Source: JAWKHR01 sp041394725
GTDB lineage: Bacteria > Acidobacteriota > Vicinamibacteria > Vicinamibacterales > SCN-69-37
Direction: 5' to 3'
DNA: 64,000 nt
Assembly: GCA_041394725.1 (NCBI GenBank)
Contig: JAWKHR010000031.1
Span: forward strand, 1 to 64,000
Both the position numbers and the translations under genes were made by a program. Below, piece after piece: positions 35,440 to 50,192 of this stretch. A model generated the notes under the pieces. It was given only the letters and a program-made list of their open reading frames with translations, did no database searches and was not told the origin of the DNA. Numbering within the stretch: position 1 is the first letter of the stretch; each line of letters begins with the position of its first letter.

Positions 35440-38400
35440 CTAGTCCGAAGCCATGGCTACTGAATCAGTGTCCGACCGTTCTCCGTCACCGTTCGCACGA
35501 TCTGCTCTGACGCCCCCGTCGGGCATCTGCGCCTCGATCTCCAGCGTCACCTTCACCTTCGCGCCAACGAGCCCTGGCCAGGGGAGACGACCGCCGGTTG
35601 CCGCGTCGGCGTCGCGCCCGACGCGTGGCCGAATCGAGGACGACGGTGCCGTAGTAGCGCTTGGGCCTGGCGGGCGCAATGGCCCCGTGCCGCCCGGTCC
35701 GGGGGCGTGACGACCGCCCACGCCGCCGTGGGGAGTGGGCGCCGCCGTTGCCCCCAGGAACAGCCACGACGTCCTCTTCCTGCTGCTTGGTCGCGCGATC
35801 AGGTTGACCAGCAGGCCCGTCATGTTGTCCTTCGTGACGTTGACCAACTGGCCGCAGCGCAAGCCGCGATAACGACTGGCCGCCTCGTCGAAGCTGTCGG
35901 CGTACGCGAACGAGTCCTTCGACCATACGAGCAGGCCGAGGCCGTCGCGAACCGCGCTGAGGAGGACTTCCGAATCCCGCAGGCGAGGGAGGTAGAGGTA
36001 CCGAGCGAAGTCGTCAACGAGTTGCCGAACCTCGACATGGTGGCCACGCCACAGCGGGATGCGGTCCAACTCCATCCGGAGCCGCGTCGGTGCGAAGCCG
36101 GTGACCAGCAGTTCGTCGCCACGGAGCTTCTTGCTCGCGCGAACGGCGAGAGCGTCCTGGCCCGACAGACGCACGGCCTGCCACTCGATCTGCGCTTGCG
36201 GCGAGTTCTGGACCGGAACGAGGAGCCACTGGTATGTCTCGGGAATGCGAGCCGTCACCGCGCCGTCGGCGGCATCGCGCTGCGTCTCCGCCTGTTTGAC
36301 CTGCTGGAGCGTGAGATTCAACGTCTCGCGCTCAGCGAGGACCGATTCCCACGCGAGGAAGCGCCGGACGGCGTCGAGCAGGTCCTGCAGCCTCGACTTG
36401 TCCGCAGCCAGGAACGTCAGCGTGTTCCGATAGAGACGGGGCGCCGTCCCCCGGCTCTCGAAGATGGCTTTCGCCGCCACGTCGGCTGGAGTGCCCACCT
36501 CCTTCGCGTACGGATGGTCGATCGTGAGCACGACAAGCCGAGCGTCCGTGTCGTCCGGTACGTCCTGGCCAGACTGCGGCAGCGGATGAACGCGACTGAA
36601 GTCGCCGACCTTCCGCAAGTCGAGACGCAGGCGCTTGTCGATCTCCTGAACGACGGACTCGGGGATGGGATCGCGTTTGAGTTGGTCGGCGCGGTCGTCC
36701 GCCATCTTCGTGACGGTCGGTTGCGTCGAGTACCAATAGCGTGCCGAGTCCTGGTACAGGTACGTGGCCGCCGCACTCAGGCGCCGAAGCGCATCGCCGA
36801 AGATGCTGGGCGACTCGCCAGGCATCACGCAACCGAGCTTGATCTGACGATCCTCGAGTCCACGGTTGGCGGCCGTCGCCGTTGGCGCGGACCCGAGGTA
36901 GATCGTGCGGGCGACGCGACGTGACGCCGCGAACTTTCCGAGGTTGGGCACCTCGCCATCCAGCCGCAGCGGGAGGGCGGCCGGGCCGTCCACGTCCTTC
37001 TCGATAACCGGCACCCAGTTGTCCGACAAGTAGCGCGTCAGCTCGAACTGAACACGCGGATCGTCAATGGGGATGTTCGCCGGCAGGATCAGCGGGTTGC
37101 GGTCGCCTTTCTCCCAAAGGCTGTGAATCACTGCCGCCATGAGACGCAACACACCACGCGTGCGCTGGAACTTCACGAGCGTCGACCAGTCGGTGTAGAG
37201 GCGGTCGAATACCTCCGGGTGAATCGGGTACGCGGCCTTGAGGCGCGTCTCGTACTCAGGATCGCGCGCCTCTGGCGGGAACTCCTGGTGCTGAGTCCTG
37301 TACAGGTCGTAGAACGCTCGCGCCACCGTATCGCGCGCCACGAACTGCGACTTCTCGATGATCGGCTCAAACAGCCGACGACGAACGATCTCAAAGCCCT
37401 CCTCTGCGCTCGCCGGCCGCCACGACGCCTCGACGCGTCCCACGGCGTTTCGCAGACGGTCGAGCGCGACACGGCCGCGCTCACCGCCCACCTCGACGTC
37501 GTTCGCCTGCGCGTGGGGCGAGCCGCTCGTGTCGGACGCCGGTAGGCTGATCACGAGGAGGCAGCGGTCGGCGAGCTTGGCGGACTCGGTCAGGGCCTGC
37601 GCGAACGTGAAGTGCGTCTCGAAGCTGCCCGCCGGCAGATCGCTGGCGTCGTGGAGCTGGCGGGCGTACGCCACCCACTCGTCGATCAGCACGAGACAAG
37701 GGCCGTACTCGTTGAACAGTTCACGCAGCTTGTCGCCGGGACTCGTCGCGCGCTCGTCGTCGGCCTGAATCTTTGCGAACGCCTTCTTCCCGCCAAGCTG
37801 CCATGCGAGTTCGCCCCACAGTGTCCGAACCACCGTGCCATCTGATTTCGTGACGGGGTTCCCCGGCGAGATCTTGTTGCCGACGAGCACGACCCGCTTG
37901 GCCGTGGGAAGCTTGTCGACCCTGGCGCTGGCGAGCAGTGCATCGACGCCGAGCAAGTCGCCGGGGACGCCGGAGAAGAGTGGCGCGAAGGCCAGCACCG
38001 AGGCGTCTTGCCGCCACCGAAGTTCGTCTGGAGCTGAACGACCGGGTCACCTTGCTGGCCGGACAATCGCTGAACGGCGCCGACGAGGAGCTGCTGAAGG
38101 CTCTGCGTGAGGAACGCACGACGGAAGAACTCGGCAGGCTTCTTGTACTCGTCAGAGCCCTCGCCAATGTGAACCTGCCAGAGGTCGGCCGCGAACTCGG
38201 CCTGCTGGTAGCGCCCCGTCGCCACGTCCTTGTGCGGCGTCGCCACCTCGCGCCATGGCTTGAGGCCGCCGACAGCCTGGCTCTCGATCGCCGCCCGCGC
38301 TCTTCCGCTTCTCGGAGCGCATCTGCTCGTCGAACCGCACGCGCAGCAGCTCCATCTTCATCTTCTCGAGCTCATCGGCTTGTGGCGCTGCGGAGACCGC

Positions 38401-38763
38401 GGCCAACAACCGGCCAGATGAGTCGAGCGCGCGGTAGGCGTCGTCACTCGAAAAGGGGTTCTGGTGAGCCCAGCGATTTCGCACGTCGCGCAGCTCGCTC
38501 ACCAGCGTGCGTTCCGCCTGACCAAGTGTCTTCTTGAAGATGACGTTCCACTGGTTCCAGAGAACGGCCAGCAACGACGCGGCATCCCATTGCGGCTTGG
38601 CGCCATCCTTGAAGAGTCGCTCCTGCGTCTGCTCACCGACTGGCGCGATGTCGAGCCAGCGTTGCGCATCTTGCGCCTTGAGCTCTCGCTCGATGAATGG
38701 AGTGAGGCCGTCCTTGACGAGATCGAGCGCCTTCCCGACGCGTTCGTGGTTGCTGATGGCCAT
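35440..38763 (-). CDS. Swt1-type HEPN domain fused to DUF499 ATPase, two frameshifts
   Basis: Starts at ATG 38763, one base after the methyltransferase stop. Residues 1-150 are a Swt1-family HEPN domain (NHERVGKALDLVKDGLTPFI) with the RNase-type motif ELRDVRNRWAHQN (Arg-Asn-x3-His). Near 38295 the frame changes and DUF499 begins (LKPWREVATPHKDVATGRYQ, EYKKPAEFFRRAFLT), with a P-loop VVQLQTNFGGGKT. A second change directly after the P-loop near 37990 leads to the long intact frame (SVLAFAPLFSGVPGD, CLVLIDEWVAYARQL with Walker B, DTSGSPHAQANDVEVGGERG) to the stop at 35440. DUF499 ATPases occur beside DUF1156 methyltransferases in predicted anti-phage loci. The Pro/Gly-rich stretch before the C-terminal strand looks like a linker. 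Confidence 0.85.
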
Positions 38764-38764
38764 G

Positions 38765-41632
38765 TTATTCCTGATCGAAGAGTTCAACGCCCGGCCGCGG
38801 TGCGGCTGGCGTCGGCTCTTCCTTCGCCAGACGGGCGATCTCGGGCCAGCTTTGAACGAGAGCGTTGTACGAGCCCGCTTCCTTCGCGCGCTTCCTGCGC
38901 TCGCAGGCGGTATAGAGCCGGTACGCGAGTTCTCTCACGACATCGGCTTTCGAGCCGTACTTCGCCAGCAACTGGGCGGCAGTCGCTTCGCCAGCGTGCT
39001 CGAAGACACGAATCAGGTGGTGGAGCATTTCCCACACGTTGATGCGCTGATCCTCTTCGGGGTCCCATGCGGAAGGCAGCTCGGTTGGCGCTAGAGACGC
39101 ACCTGCCAGCTCGCGAGACCAAGATGCCGGATTCCACAAGCCCGCCGACGCTGTTGGCCTTGGCAGTCGCAAGAACCTCCGCTTCGCCGGATGGGCCATC
39201 GCTGAATCCGCATCGATCGAACCAGGCCAGTGCCCAACGACTATCAACGTCGAAGTCTCCCTCTTGTTCCGCCAGCACCTCATCGAGCGTCTCATTGATC
39301 AAACAAGGGCCTGCCGAACCGAGAGCGCCTTGCCCTCTGCGTCGACCACAGCATTGAAGCGAGTGAAGACGGCCATGCCAGGGCCAATTGCGGCCTGGGC
39401 CAGATCGACAGGGGCGACATTGCCGGCCTGAAGATGGCGAAGCGCAGCGGGAAGTTCGGCCTTTGAGGATGCCCACGAACTCGGCGAGACACATCGGGGG
39501 CCGTGGCGTCACGACGTCGACAGACCAAGACGATGCTGCTCGCCAAGGCGTTTGACCCGGTTCCGCGCATGCGGTTGCCGAGTTCCGTCCGTATCGGCCA
39601 CGTTCCACTTGTGGCAAAGCCAGCGCGGATGACTGCGTCCAGGAACGTTTCCCACCCCGTGCTAGCGGTGCTCGTCGCCGTCGGTTTCCGACTGTTTGAA
39701 GGCGTAGTGGATCGTGACTGGGAACGCCGGGTGTGACTGCTCGACCAGTCGATGCATGACCTGCGTCGTGCCGCTGAGGAAGAATCGCTCCGCTTGCTCG
39801 CTCCCCCCGTGTCGAGCCGGGGTTGCGACCAACTCCTCCGTCTTCGGCACGACCACCGTAGCGAACAGATCCGGAAACACCTGGCGCAATAGCGTCGCAA
39901 CCACATCGTAGAAGAAGTCCGACAGGTCGGCGTACCCAATGTTGTCAAGTACGGTGGGTCTGTCGATACGACCTTACCGGGCATCGATGCTCTGCGTCTG
40001 AGCGTCTTCCTGTGTATTGGCACCGCCTCGCGCAGGCAGCGCGTGCAGTGCCTGTAATGCCCACTCGATCCCGCTCGAAACGTTGCCAGACGAGCCGGAA
40101 AACACATTCGTTTCCGCATAGTCCCAGGTGATTGGAATCGCCTGTCGACCGAACGTATTGCGAATCAGCTCTTTGCTTGAGTGCCAGTACAGACCGTCGA
40201 CCAATAGTCGGCGGCCTTGTCAATGGAAAATGCCAAGTAGACGGCTACAGCCTCTGCATACGCCAGCGCTCCCGGAACCGCCCTCGCGGAGAGGTCTCAG
40301 ATCGTCTGATAGACCGGCGGCAATGGCGTCGCGTCTGGCTCGTTCCAATGCCTCGCCGGTCAAGGCTGTGAATGTTGACAGTGCAGTGAGTTGACGACCC
40401 GTGAAGAGGTCGCTCCATCTCGTTATGCCGTAATTCGCTACGCGAAAGCCGAGTGCTTGCGGGAAGAACTCAACGTCAGGCTTCCACCCGGAGCGACGTC
40501 CTGCGCGATCGACTCGTATAAAGCGGTCGGCGCAAGGTAGACGCGCCCACGTGCGCCCTCAGCCACAATCGCCAGCAGTCTCGATCCCATCCGCGCGGCC
40601 TTGCCTTCGACTGATGTAGTCACCACTGATGGGGACACCTGACATCAGGCCAGAAAATCTGATCCACGGCTACCGGCCTTCGTTCCGTTGGTTGCCGTCG
40701 TCGGTGGCTTGCCGATCGCGACTGTGAATCGGTAGTCAGCGTTCTCGACGACTGGCACTCATGCATGCTCTCTTTTGCCCGCTCTCGTAGAGAGCGCGAA
40801 GGTCGAGATGAGCGGCACGTCAACGGTCGCGAACGCCGGGTTTGGGCTCTTGACGGTGCGCGCCCAGAGCCATGCGATTACGGTCAGCTTCGACCGATGT
40901 AGGACTTCAGATCGGGCCGACCGCGGGCCGTCTCCGATGTGATCTCGATCGTCGGATACAGGTTGCCGATGCGCTTCCTCGGCCTCGTCGCGCATCCACT
41001 GTCCGTAGTGCCGAATGTCGTCGGCCAAGCCCTGAGCGCCGCGCCACTTCTCGCCGAGTGAGACGGGTCGTTCCGCGATTCGGGTTTACCGGGGCGCGGC
41101 CTCCAAACTTCGGCGGGACTTCGATCATCGCCTCGTTGATCAAGACCGGGCTACCGGATTGAGGTCGCTGGCGTAGCTCTCGAGCCCGAGTCAGCCAGCT
41201 TCGAGCGGCAACGCCGCCGCCGGCGAACGGATCGTGGAAAGCCGGTAGCTTATGCCGGTCGAACAGCTCTTTCGCGTGGGTGGTCCGCGTTCTCCGCACA
41301 GGTGCGCCGCCAGCTTTGCTGCGATCTCGGCCTGCGCCCGCTCAAGGACCTCCTCGTTCGTGGTGTTCTCCACGTCACGAGGTCCGATGATCCTGAAGAG
41401 CCGCTGGCGCTCCTCTCTTGCTTCTTCTCAGTCGGGAACGTCCGGTGAGCGGACGGCTGTCCAACATCTGGGCGAAGATCACGGCCTGCGCCGCTGCGAG
41501 GGGGCGCCTGGCCCACCAGAGGTGCAGCGTGCTGGGGTGGCCATGGCGGATGGACTTCTCCCGTGCAGACGCAGCGTTGATGGCGTCCAGCGGGAGGGCG
41601 ACTTCGATGAGCTTCTTCCGGTACGTCGTCAT
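38765..41632 (-). pseudogene. DUF1156 adenine-specific DNA methyltransferase, heavily frameshifted
   Basis: The first 70 codons (YRKKLIEVALPLDAINAASA, REKSIRHGHPSTLHLWWARR, PLAAAQAVIFAQML) are the unmistakable start of DUF1156 proteins. Further pieces in shifting frames are LFDRHKLPAFHDPFAGGGV (SAM-binding FxGxG), NEAMIEVPPKFGGRAPVNP, EGKAARMGSRLLAIVAEGAR, VVSTDPPY followed in another frame by DNIGYADLSDFFY (catalytic DPPY), and the C-terminal helical end WEMLHHLIRVFEHAGEATAA, AYRLYTACERRKRAKEAG. The stop at 38765 lies one base before the next ATG. The order FxGxG then DPPY is N6-adenine type. It is homologous to DrmMI of class 1 DISARM as I understand that family. Many indels; not translatable as given. 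Confidence 0.78.
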
Positions 41633-41752
41633 GGATGAGGCAGCAGGCAGCTATGAGGATACCTCTCCATAGAAGTGATTGAAAAATAACGCGTTGCAGG
41701 CGTATAAGGGACTCCGATATCGGGATTTCGACGTTTCAGCCCCCATAGAACC

Positions 41753-43362
41753 TCAGGCCGGGTGCCAACGAGCCCATCGGCGCTGGCCGCTCAGCCGGAC
41801 CCGTCCCTCCTGTCGAAGCTCTTCCATGAGCGCCTTGATCTGGTCCCTGGACAGGGCCGGAACCACCTGCTGCAACTCCGACATCGGGCTTCCATGATCG
41901 CCCCCGTCGCGAACGTGGCGCAGCAGAAGCTCCTTGTTCTGCTCTCGATCCAGCCCCCGCCGACGCGTGTACGCGGCACGTTGGCCAATGGCCGTCGCAA
42001 ACCGTCGGCTGAGCAGGTACTGCGTCCCGCGCCCTCGCCCCACGGATTCGACCACCCCAAGCTGCACGAGGCGCGGAAGTCGCTCCGACAGCTCGTTCGG
42101 CACGACCTCTCCTCGTTGCAGCCGGTCGAGGACCAGGAGGTCGCGCGTATCGAAGCTCGCTAGCGTCTCCTCGCCGACCCGTTCAAGGAAAGCGAGGAAC
42201 GACGGATTCGTGACCTGGCCACGCAACGTCAGACGGACCGTGTGCGGGGCCGTGCCGGAGAGATCCGGTAGCGCCTTGCTCTGACGAATCGCTCGCTCGA
42301 ACATCAGGTTCATCCCCTGCCCGGAACGCTCGATCAACCCGCATCGTCCCAACGCTTCCGCCAGCCTTCGGTTACGCGGATTCTGCTCGTCGATGATGTT
42401 CTCTGGTGTGATGCCCGGCGGCAGTCCACCAGGGCTCGTGACCTCCAGCCGGCGCGGAAACTGCCGAACGAAGGTGGAGCCTTCCCGCCGGTAGTCACGG
42501 TGGCAGAACGCGTTCAGTACCGCTTCGCGAATCGTCGCCTCATCGAACGTCGGGATCTCGACGCGGAAGAGGCCGTCCTGAAAGCTCTGTCGGTCGTTGC
42601 GCTGATTGATGCGTTCCCAGAGCCGATCCTGATAGAGGAGGAAGCCCTCGCGGAACTCCGCGCGATCCTGGGCCGGTCCGGCAGCTTCGGCCGATCGATA
42701 CTCGAAGATCGTCTCCGCGCGAGGGGCGAACCGTGTCAGTGCATCGCGCGTGCCGAAGAGCAGCAGGGCCGCGTACGTCAGACGGCCTTCCCTGGTCAGT
42801 TCTGCGTTGCGCAGCACTTCATCGTCTGACCACGAGTCGATCCGAGCGCTTCCTTCACGCCGGCTCCACCGTCGCCTGAACTCCGCGATGGCTTCCGGCG
42901 CGAGATCCTGGAGTGAGGCGTCCGCGCAGATCTCGCCCGAGAAGTCTGGAGCGACCTCCGTGTGGATGGCCCTGAGCCGCTCGTCCGTCATCGGGAGCAG
43001 CGACTCACCAGCCCGCATCCAATAGGCCCCGCGGTCGTTCCACGCCGTTCCGGCGAATCGGGCTGGCACATTGACGATCAGCACGCGGTGCCCGTCGTGG
43101 TGGAACTCTTCGATCGACACGTGATGGCCGACGCGCTCGAAGATCGTCGACTCCGTCTTACCGGGCTCTCGAAACGCCGCTGTCCCCACGACTCGTCTGG
43201 GCCTCGTGTCCGTGACGCCGAGCACCATGCGACCGCCGCCCTCGTTGGCGATCGCCACGCAGTACCGAACGAGTTCGTCGAAGTCGTAACGGTTTGCCGC
43301 CTCCTTGAATTCGAGACGCGTTCCTTCAGGGGCGGCCAGGACGCCGCGAAACTCCTCTGCGG

Positions 43363-43366
<4 letters not shown>
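41753..43366 (-). CDS. AlbA_2/Schlafen-type ATP-binding protein (RecG-like putative transcriptional regulator)
   Basis: A protein of 537 residues. The ATG at 43366 overlaps the helicase stop (ATGA). Residues 1-120 are an AlbA_2/Schlafen domain (EGTRLEFKEAANRYDFDELV, VAIANEGGGRMVLGV, with the conserved Glu-Lys pair). An HATPase_c_4 region follows (EIPTFDEATIREAVLNAFCH, RDYRREGSTFVRQFPRRLEV, PRNRRLAEALGRCGLIERSG) and a C-terminal winged-helix tail (RDQIKALMEELRQEGRVRLS). Members are linked to nucleic-acid cleavage (Schlafen) or regulation and are frequent in defence islands. The frame is intact, unlike its neighbours. It sits between the helicase and methyltransferase genes, which is not part of the canonical DISARM order. 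Confidence 0.85.
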
Positions 43367-46927
<3,561 letters not shown>

Positions 46928-47109
46928 GGCATACGGGCAGAGATTCAGATTCGGAGCTGGACGGTCGGCCAACGATACCGCAAGGTCGGCCGTGCACGTC
47001 ATTGACGAAACGACGCCGAGCAATCGGATACAGAGCTTCCGTCGCCATCATCGCCGCCGATCGTAACAGGTCAGGTCACAGGCGGCGGGCTGGCGCGGTG
47101 TCTATCGCC

Positions 47110-47424
47110 CTACGCACCTCGCCGACGCAACGGGTTGAGGACGACCCGCACGCCGATGCCGACACGGGCGAGCATGTCGATCAGCGTGTCCGTGCTGAAC
47201 AGATCGATGCGTCCACGGAGAAGATCGCTCACGCGCGGCTGAGTGACGCCCAGCAGCTTCGCGGCCTTCGACTGCGTCAGGCCCCGCGCCTTTAGCGCCT
47301 TCTGCAGCTGAATCAGGAGGTCGGCTCGGACCAGCAAGTGTTCCGCTTCCTCACGAGGGAATCCGAGGTCGCGGAAGACGTTGCCGCTGGACTCCGTCAC
47401 CCTGACGCCGCTTCTTGTCACCAT
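47110..47424 (-). CDS. XRE-family helix-turn-helix regulator
   Basis: A protein of 104 residues if ATG 47424 is used; an upstream extension to 47469 would cross the palindromic operator and is rejected. Most of the protein is the HTH region: LLIQLQKALKARGLTQSKAA, KLLGVTQPRVSDLLRGRIDL, as in HigA-like antitoxins and in C proteins of restriction systems. The leader VTRSGVRVTESSGNVFRDLG is that of the HTH_37 group. No toxin gene precedes it. It is the first gene of the minus-strand defence array, 182 bases before the helicase, so it is likely the controller of that operon and of itself. Confidence 0.88.
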   Translation of the reverse strand: MVTRSGVRVTESSGNVFRDLGFPREEAEHLLVRADLLIQLQKALKARGLTQSKAAKLLGVTQPRVSDLLRGRIDLFSTDTLIDMLARVGIGVRVVLNPLRRRGA

Positions 47425-47445
47425 CGTTCTGGAAACCGTCGCCGA

Positions 47446-47465
47446 CGATACAAGTACTTGTATCG
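47446..47465. promoter_or_regulatory. Perfect 20-bp palindrome, probable XRE operator
   Basis: CGATACAAGTACTTGTATCG is fully self-complementary and centred 31 bases upstream of the XRE start codon, and about 100 bases upstream of the divergent CHAT gene. This is the expected site for a dimeric HTH protein that represses its own promoter. No second copy was found elsewhere in the window by eye. Confidence 0.85.
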
Positions 47466-47555
47466 CCACGTCAACCGTAGAGCTTGCACTCCCGACATGG
47501 CGATGTGCTACGGTTTTAGCCCACTCCCCAGCCCAGCGCCGGAAAGGGGTGCATC

Positions 47556-50183
47556 ATGCGCGTGCTCTGGGGCGCGTCGGCGGCGCTCGTTCTCCTCACG
47601 TCGGTCGGGGTTGCAGCTCAGATCCAAAAGGACCCGGACGCCCTGCTCCGGGAGGCCGAGCGCCTCGCCTGGCTGAAGGCGTGGGCGCAGGCAGCGCCAC
47701 TCTACGCCGAGGCAGAGAAGATCTTCACCGCACGCGGCGATCCTCGCAACGCCCTCTTCGCTCGCATCAATCACCTTCGCGGGCAGCTTCCCACCCTCCC
47801 GATAGCTGACGTCTCGCGGCAACTCGCCGCCTACCTCGACGATCCTCTCGTCCAGTCCGAGGCCCGCCTGCGCCTACGGACCCTCACCATCAAGGGCGAA
47901 ACCGATCAGGACCTCGACCCGACACTCGCGGAGGCTTCGTGGCGCGAGGCGCTGGCTGTCGCCGAATCGCTCGGCGACCAGGGCTGGGTGAACCGGGCGC
48001 GTGGCGAACTGGGGCTCGTCGCTTTCCTCCAGGGAAACGTCAACGCCAGCGTCATCGCTCTCGGGCAGGCGCTGAAGGTCGCGCAGACGACGGGGGACAC
48101 GGCGTCGGTCGTCCGGTGGACGACGTTATTCGGCCATGGATTCGTGCAGCTCGGTCGTCCGGCAGAAGCGCTGGAGTTCTACGACCGCGCACTGCGAGTC
48201 GCAGCCACGGTGCCGGAGCTGCAGTTCCCCGTCATGACGTACGTGGGCAAGGGCGACGCGCTGATCGGCATGGGCCGGATCGATGAGGCGGAGCAGGTCA
48301 TCAGCGCCGCGCTCAACGCCGCCAGCCGGAACGGCGCGGCAGGTTATGAGGCGCAGTTGCAGCTCCAACTCACCGCGGTCGCCCAGGCGCGCAAGGACCC
48401 GCGCGCCGCCCTCGATGCCGTGACGCAGGCTGCCGCGTTCGCACGAGAAGCCGGCGGCGAGAGGCTCGTGGCCGAAGTGGCACTGCGACGCGCCGAGGTC
48501 CAGCGCGCTTCGGGCGATGCCACGGGCGCGGACAGATCTCTTCAGGAGGGCACGGCCGCAGCGCGAAGCATGCGCGAGCGCTTCCTGTTGCCTCAGCTCC
48601 TTGCCGCCCGCGCCGATCTGCACATGTCGCGAAAGCAGTACGACAGCGCGGCTGCACTCCTCGAGGAAGCGAACGATCTGCTCGATGGCTGGTTCACGCA
48701 CGCGAGCAGCCCCTGGGTCAAGAGCCGCCTAGTCAGCGGCATGAACGCCGTCTTCATGGCGCGGATTCGGCTTGAGGGCGAGCGCGCAGGAAGTCCCGGC
48801 GCCTTCCTGGCCGTCGTTGAACAGGCTCGGAGTCGTGCACTGCTGGACCTGCTGCAGTCCAGGCCGCTGTCAGACGTCCGCCGTTCCGCAGCGTTGAGGG
48901 CTGGCGAGCAGCGGGTCGCGGCGCTGCAGGTGCAGTTGTTCGACGCGGCAAACCAACAGGAACGGCAGCGCATCCTCGACGAAATCTTCGTCGCGGAGCA
49001 GCAGCTCGCTCCGATCTCTACGGAGCTGTTCTCCCAGATGGGCCGAGCCGCGCCGCGGACCCCTACCTCACTGGCTGACCTGCAGCGGAGCCTTCGCGAT
49101 GACGAACTGTTCCTCGAGTTCGTACTCGCGGAGCCCGCCTCATACTGCCTGATCGTCTCCCGTCGCGCCGCACGAGTCCAGCGCCTGCCAGCGTCGACCG
49201 CGCTCCAGCCGGCGATCCAATCGCTGATCGCCACCATCCGAGCCGGGGGCGCAGCCACCGCGGAGGCCCGCGCTGTCGCGCGCCAACTCCTGGAGCCCGT
49301 GAGAGAAGTCGGCGGCGCAGCCCGCCTGGTCATCAGTCCCGATGGAGTGCTCCATCAGATCCCATTCGAGGTGCTCGAGATGAGCGACGGACGACCGCTG
49401 CTCGAGTCGCACGTCGTGTCGTACACGCCGTCGGGTTCCGTTCTGGCGATACTGCGTGAACGTGGCGGACGTACCACGACTCGATCGGCCTTGGCCGTCA
49501 GCGCGACGACCGACGCCGGAGGAGTGCCCGAGCCGGGCGGAGCCCCGGTCGAGCGCAGCGTCTATGACGTCCAGCTTGCGGCCCTGCGCCCGTTGGCATC
49601 CGCGACGGATGAGGCCAAGTCCGTGGTCAGCATCGTCGGCCCTGAGAACGGAACGGTTCTACTTGGTGACGCGGCCACTGAGAACGCTCTGAAGCGACAC
49701 CCTGTGCACGACTATCGTGTCCTGCACTTCGCCGTCCACGGGCTGCCGAGCACGACGTTCCCCACGCGGGCGGCGCTGCTCATGCGTCCGGGAGGCGGCG
49801 AGGATGGACTCCTCCAGGCCAGCGAGATACTCGGGCTTCGTCTCCGCGCGGACCTCGTCACGCTGTCGGCGTGCGACACCGGAAGCGGGTCCGAACACGG
49901 ACAGGATGGTGTCAGCAGCCTCGTCCGCCCGTTCTTCGCCGCCGGAGCGCGGTCGGTGGTCGCGAATCTGTGGGCCGCTGACGATGCGTTCAGCCTCACG
50001 TTGATGCGCGAGTTCTATCGCCGGCTGGCCGCTGGCGACGATGTCGGACAGGCGCTTCGAGTCGCGAAGCTGGCGATGATCGAGAGGTTCGGTCCGCAGG
50101 CCACGCCGCGATTATGGAGCGGAGTGGTCGCCCACGGCGATGCCGCAGCGTCGATCGCCGCGGCAACGAGCAGCAGCAGATAG
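47556..50183 (+). CDS. Secreted TPR-CHAT (caspase-like) protein
   Basis: A protein of 875 residues preceded by a GGAAAGGGG ribosome site. A signal peptide (LWGASAALVLLTSVGVAAQ) is followed by about 400 residues of tetratricopeptide-like helices (AWAQAAPLYAEAEKIFTARG, GRPAEALEFYDRALRVAATV). The CHAT domain occupies the last 350 residues: LVISPDGVLHQIPFEVLEM, catalytic His in RVLHFAVHGLPS and catalytic Cys in VTLSACDTGSGSEHGQDG, ending in a conserved LWAADDAFSLTLMREFY segment. Export places it in the periplasm, unlike cytoplasmic CHAT effectors of type III-E CRISPR or other defence systems. The S41 peptidase gene follows after 9 bases. Confidence 0.9.
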   Translation: MRVLWGASAALVLLTSVGVAAQIQKDPDALLREAERLAWLKAWAQAAPLYAEAEKIFTARGDPRNALFARINHLRGQLPTLPIADVSRQLAAYLDDPLVQSEARLRLRTLTIKGETDQDLDPTLAEASWREALAVAESLGDQGWVNRARGELGLVAFLQGNVNASVIALGQALKVAQTTGDTASVVRWTTLFGHGFVQLGRPAEALEFYDRALRVAATVPELQFPVMTYVGKGDALIGMGRIDEAEQVISAALNAASRNGAAGYEAQLQLQLTAVAQARKDPRAALDAVTQAAAFAREAGGERLVAEVALRRAEVQRASGDATGADRSLQEGTAAARSMRERFLLPQLLAARADLHMSRKQYDSAAALLEEANDLLDGWFTHASSPWVKSRLVSGMNAVFMARIRLEGERAGSPGAFLAVVEQARSRALLDLLQSRPLSDVRRSAALRAGEQRVAALQVQLFDAANQQERQRILDEIFVAEQQLAPISTELFSQMGRAAPRTPTSLADLQRSLRDDELFLEFVLAEPASYCLIVSRRAARVQRLPASTALQPAIQSLIATIRAGGAATAEARAVARQLLEPVREVGGAARLVISPDGVLHQIPFEVLEMSDGRPLLESHVVSYTPSGSVLAILRERGGRTTTRSALAVSATTDAGGVPEPGGAPVERSVYDVQLAALRPLASATDEAKSVVSIVGPENGTVLLGDAATENALKRHPVHDYRVLHFAVHGLPSTTFPTRAALLMRPGGGEDGLLQASEILGLRLRADLVTLSACDTGSGSEHGQDGVSSLVRPFFAAGARSVVANLWAADDAFSLTLMREFYRRLAAGDDVGQALRVAKLAMIERFGPQATPRLWSGVVAHGDAAASIAAATSSSR

Positions 50184-50192
50184 GACGGCCAC

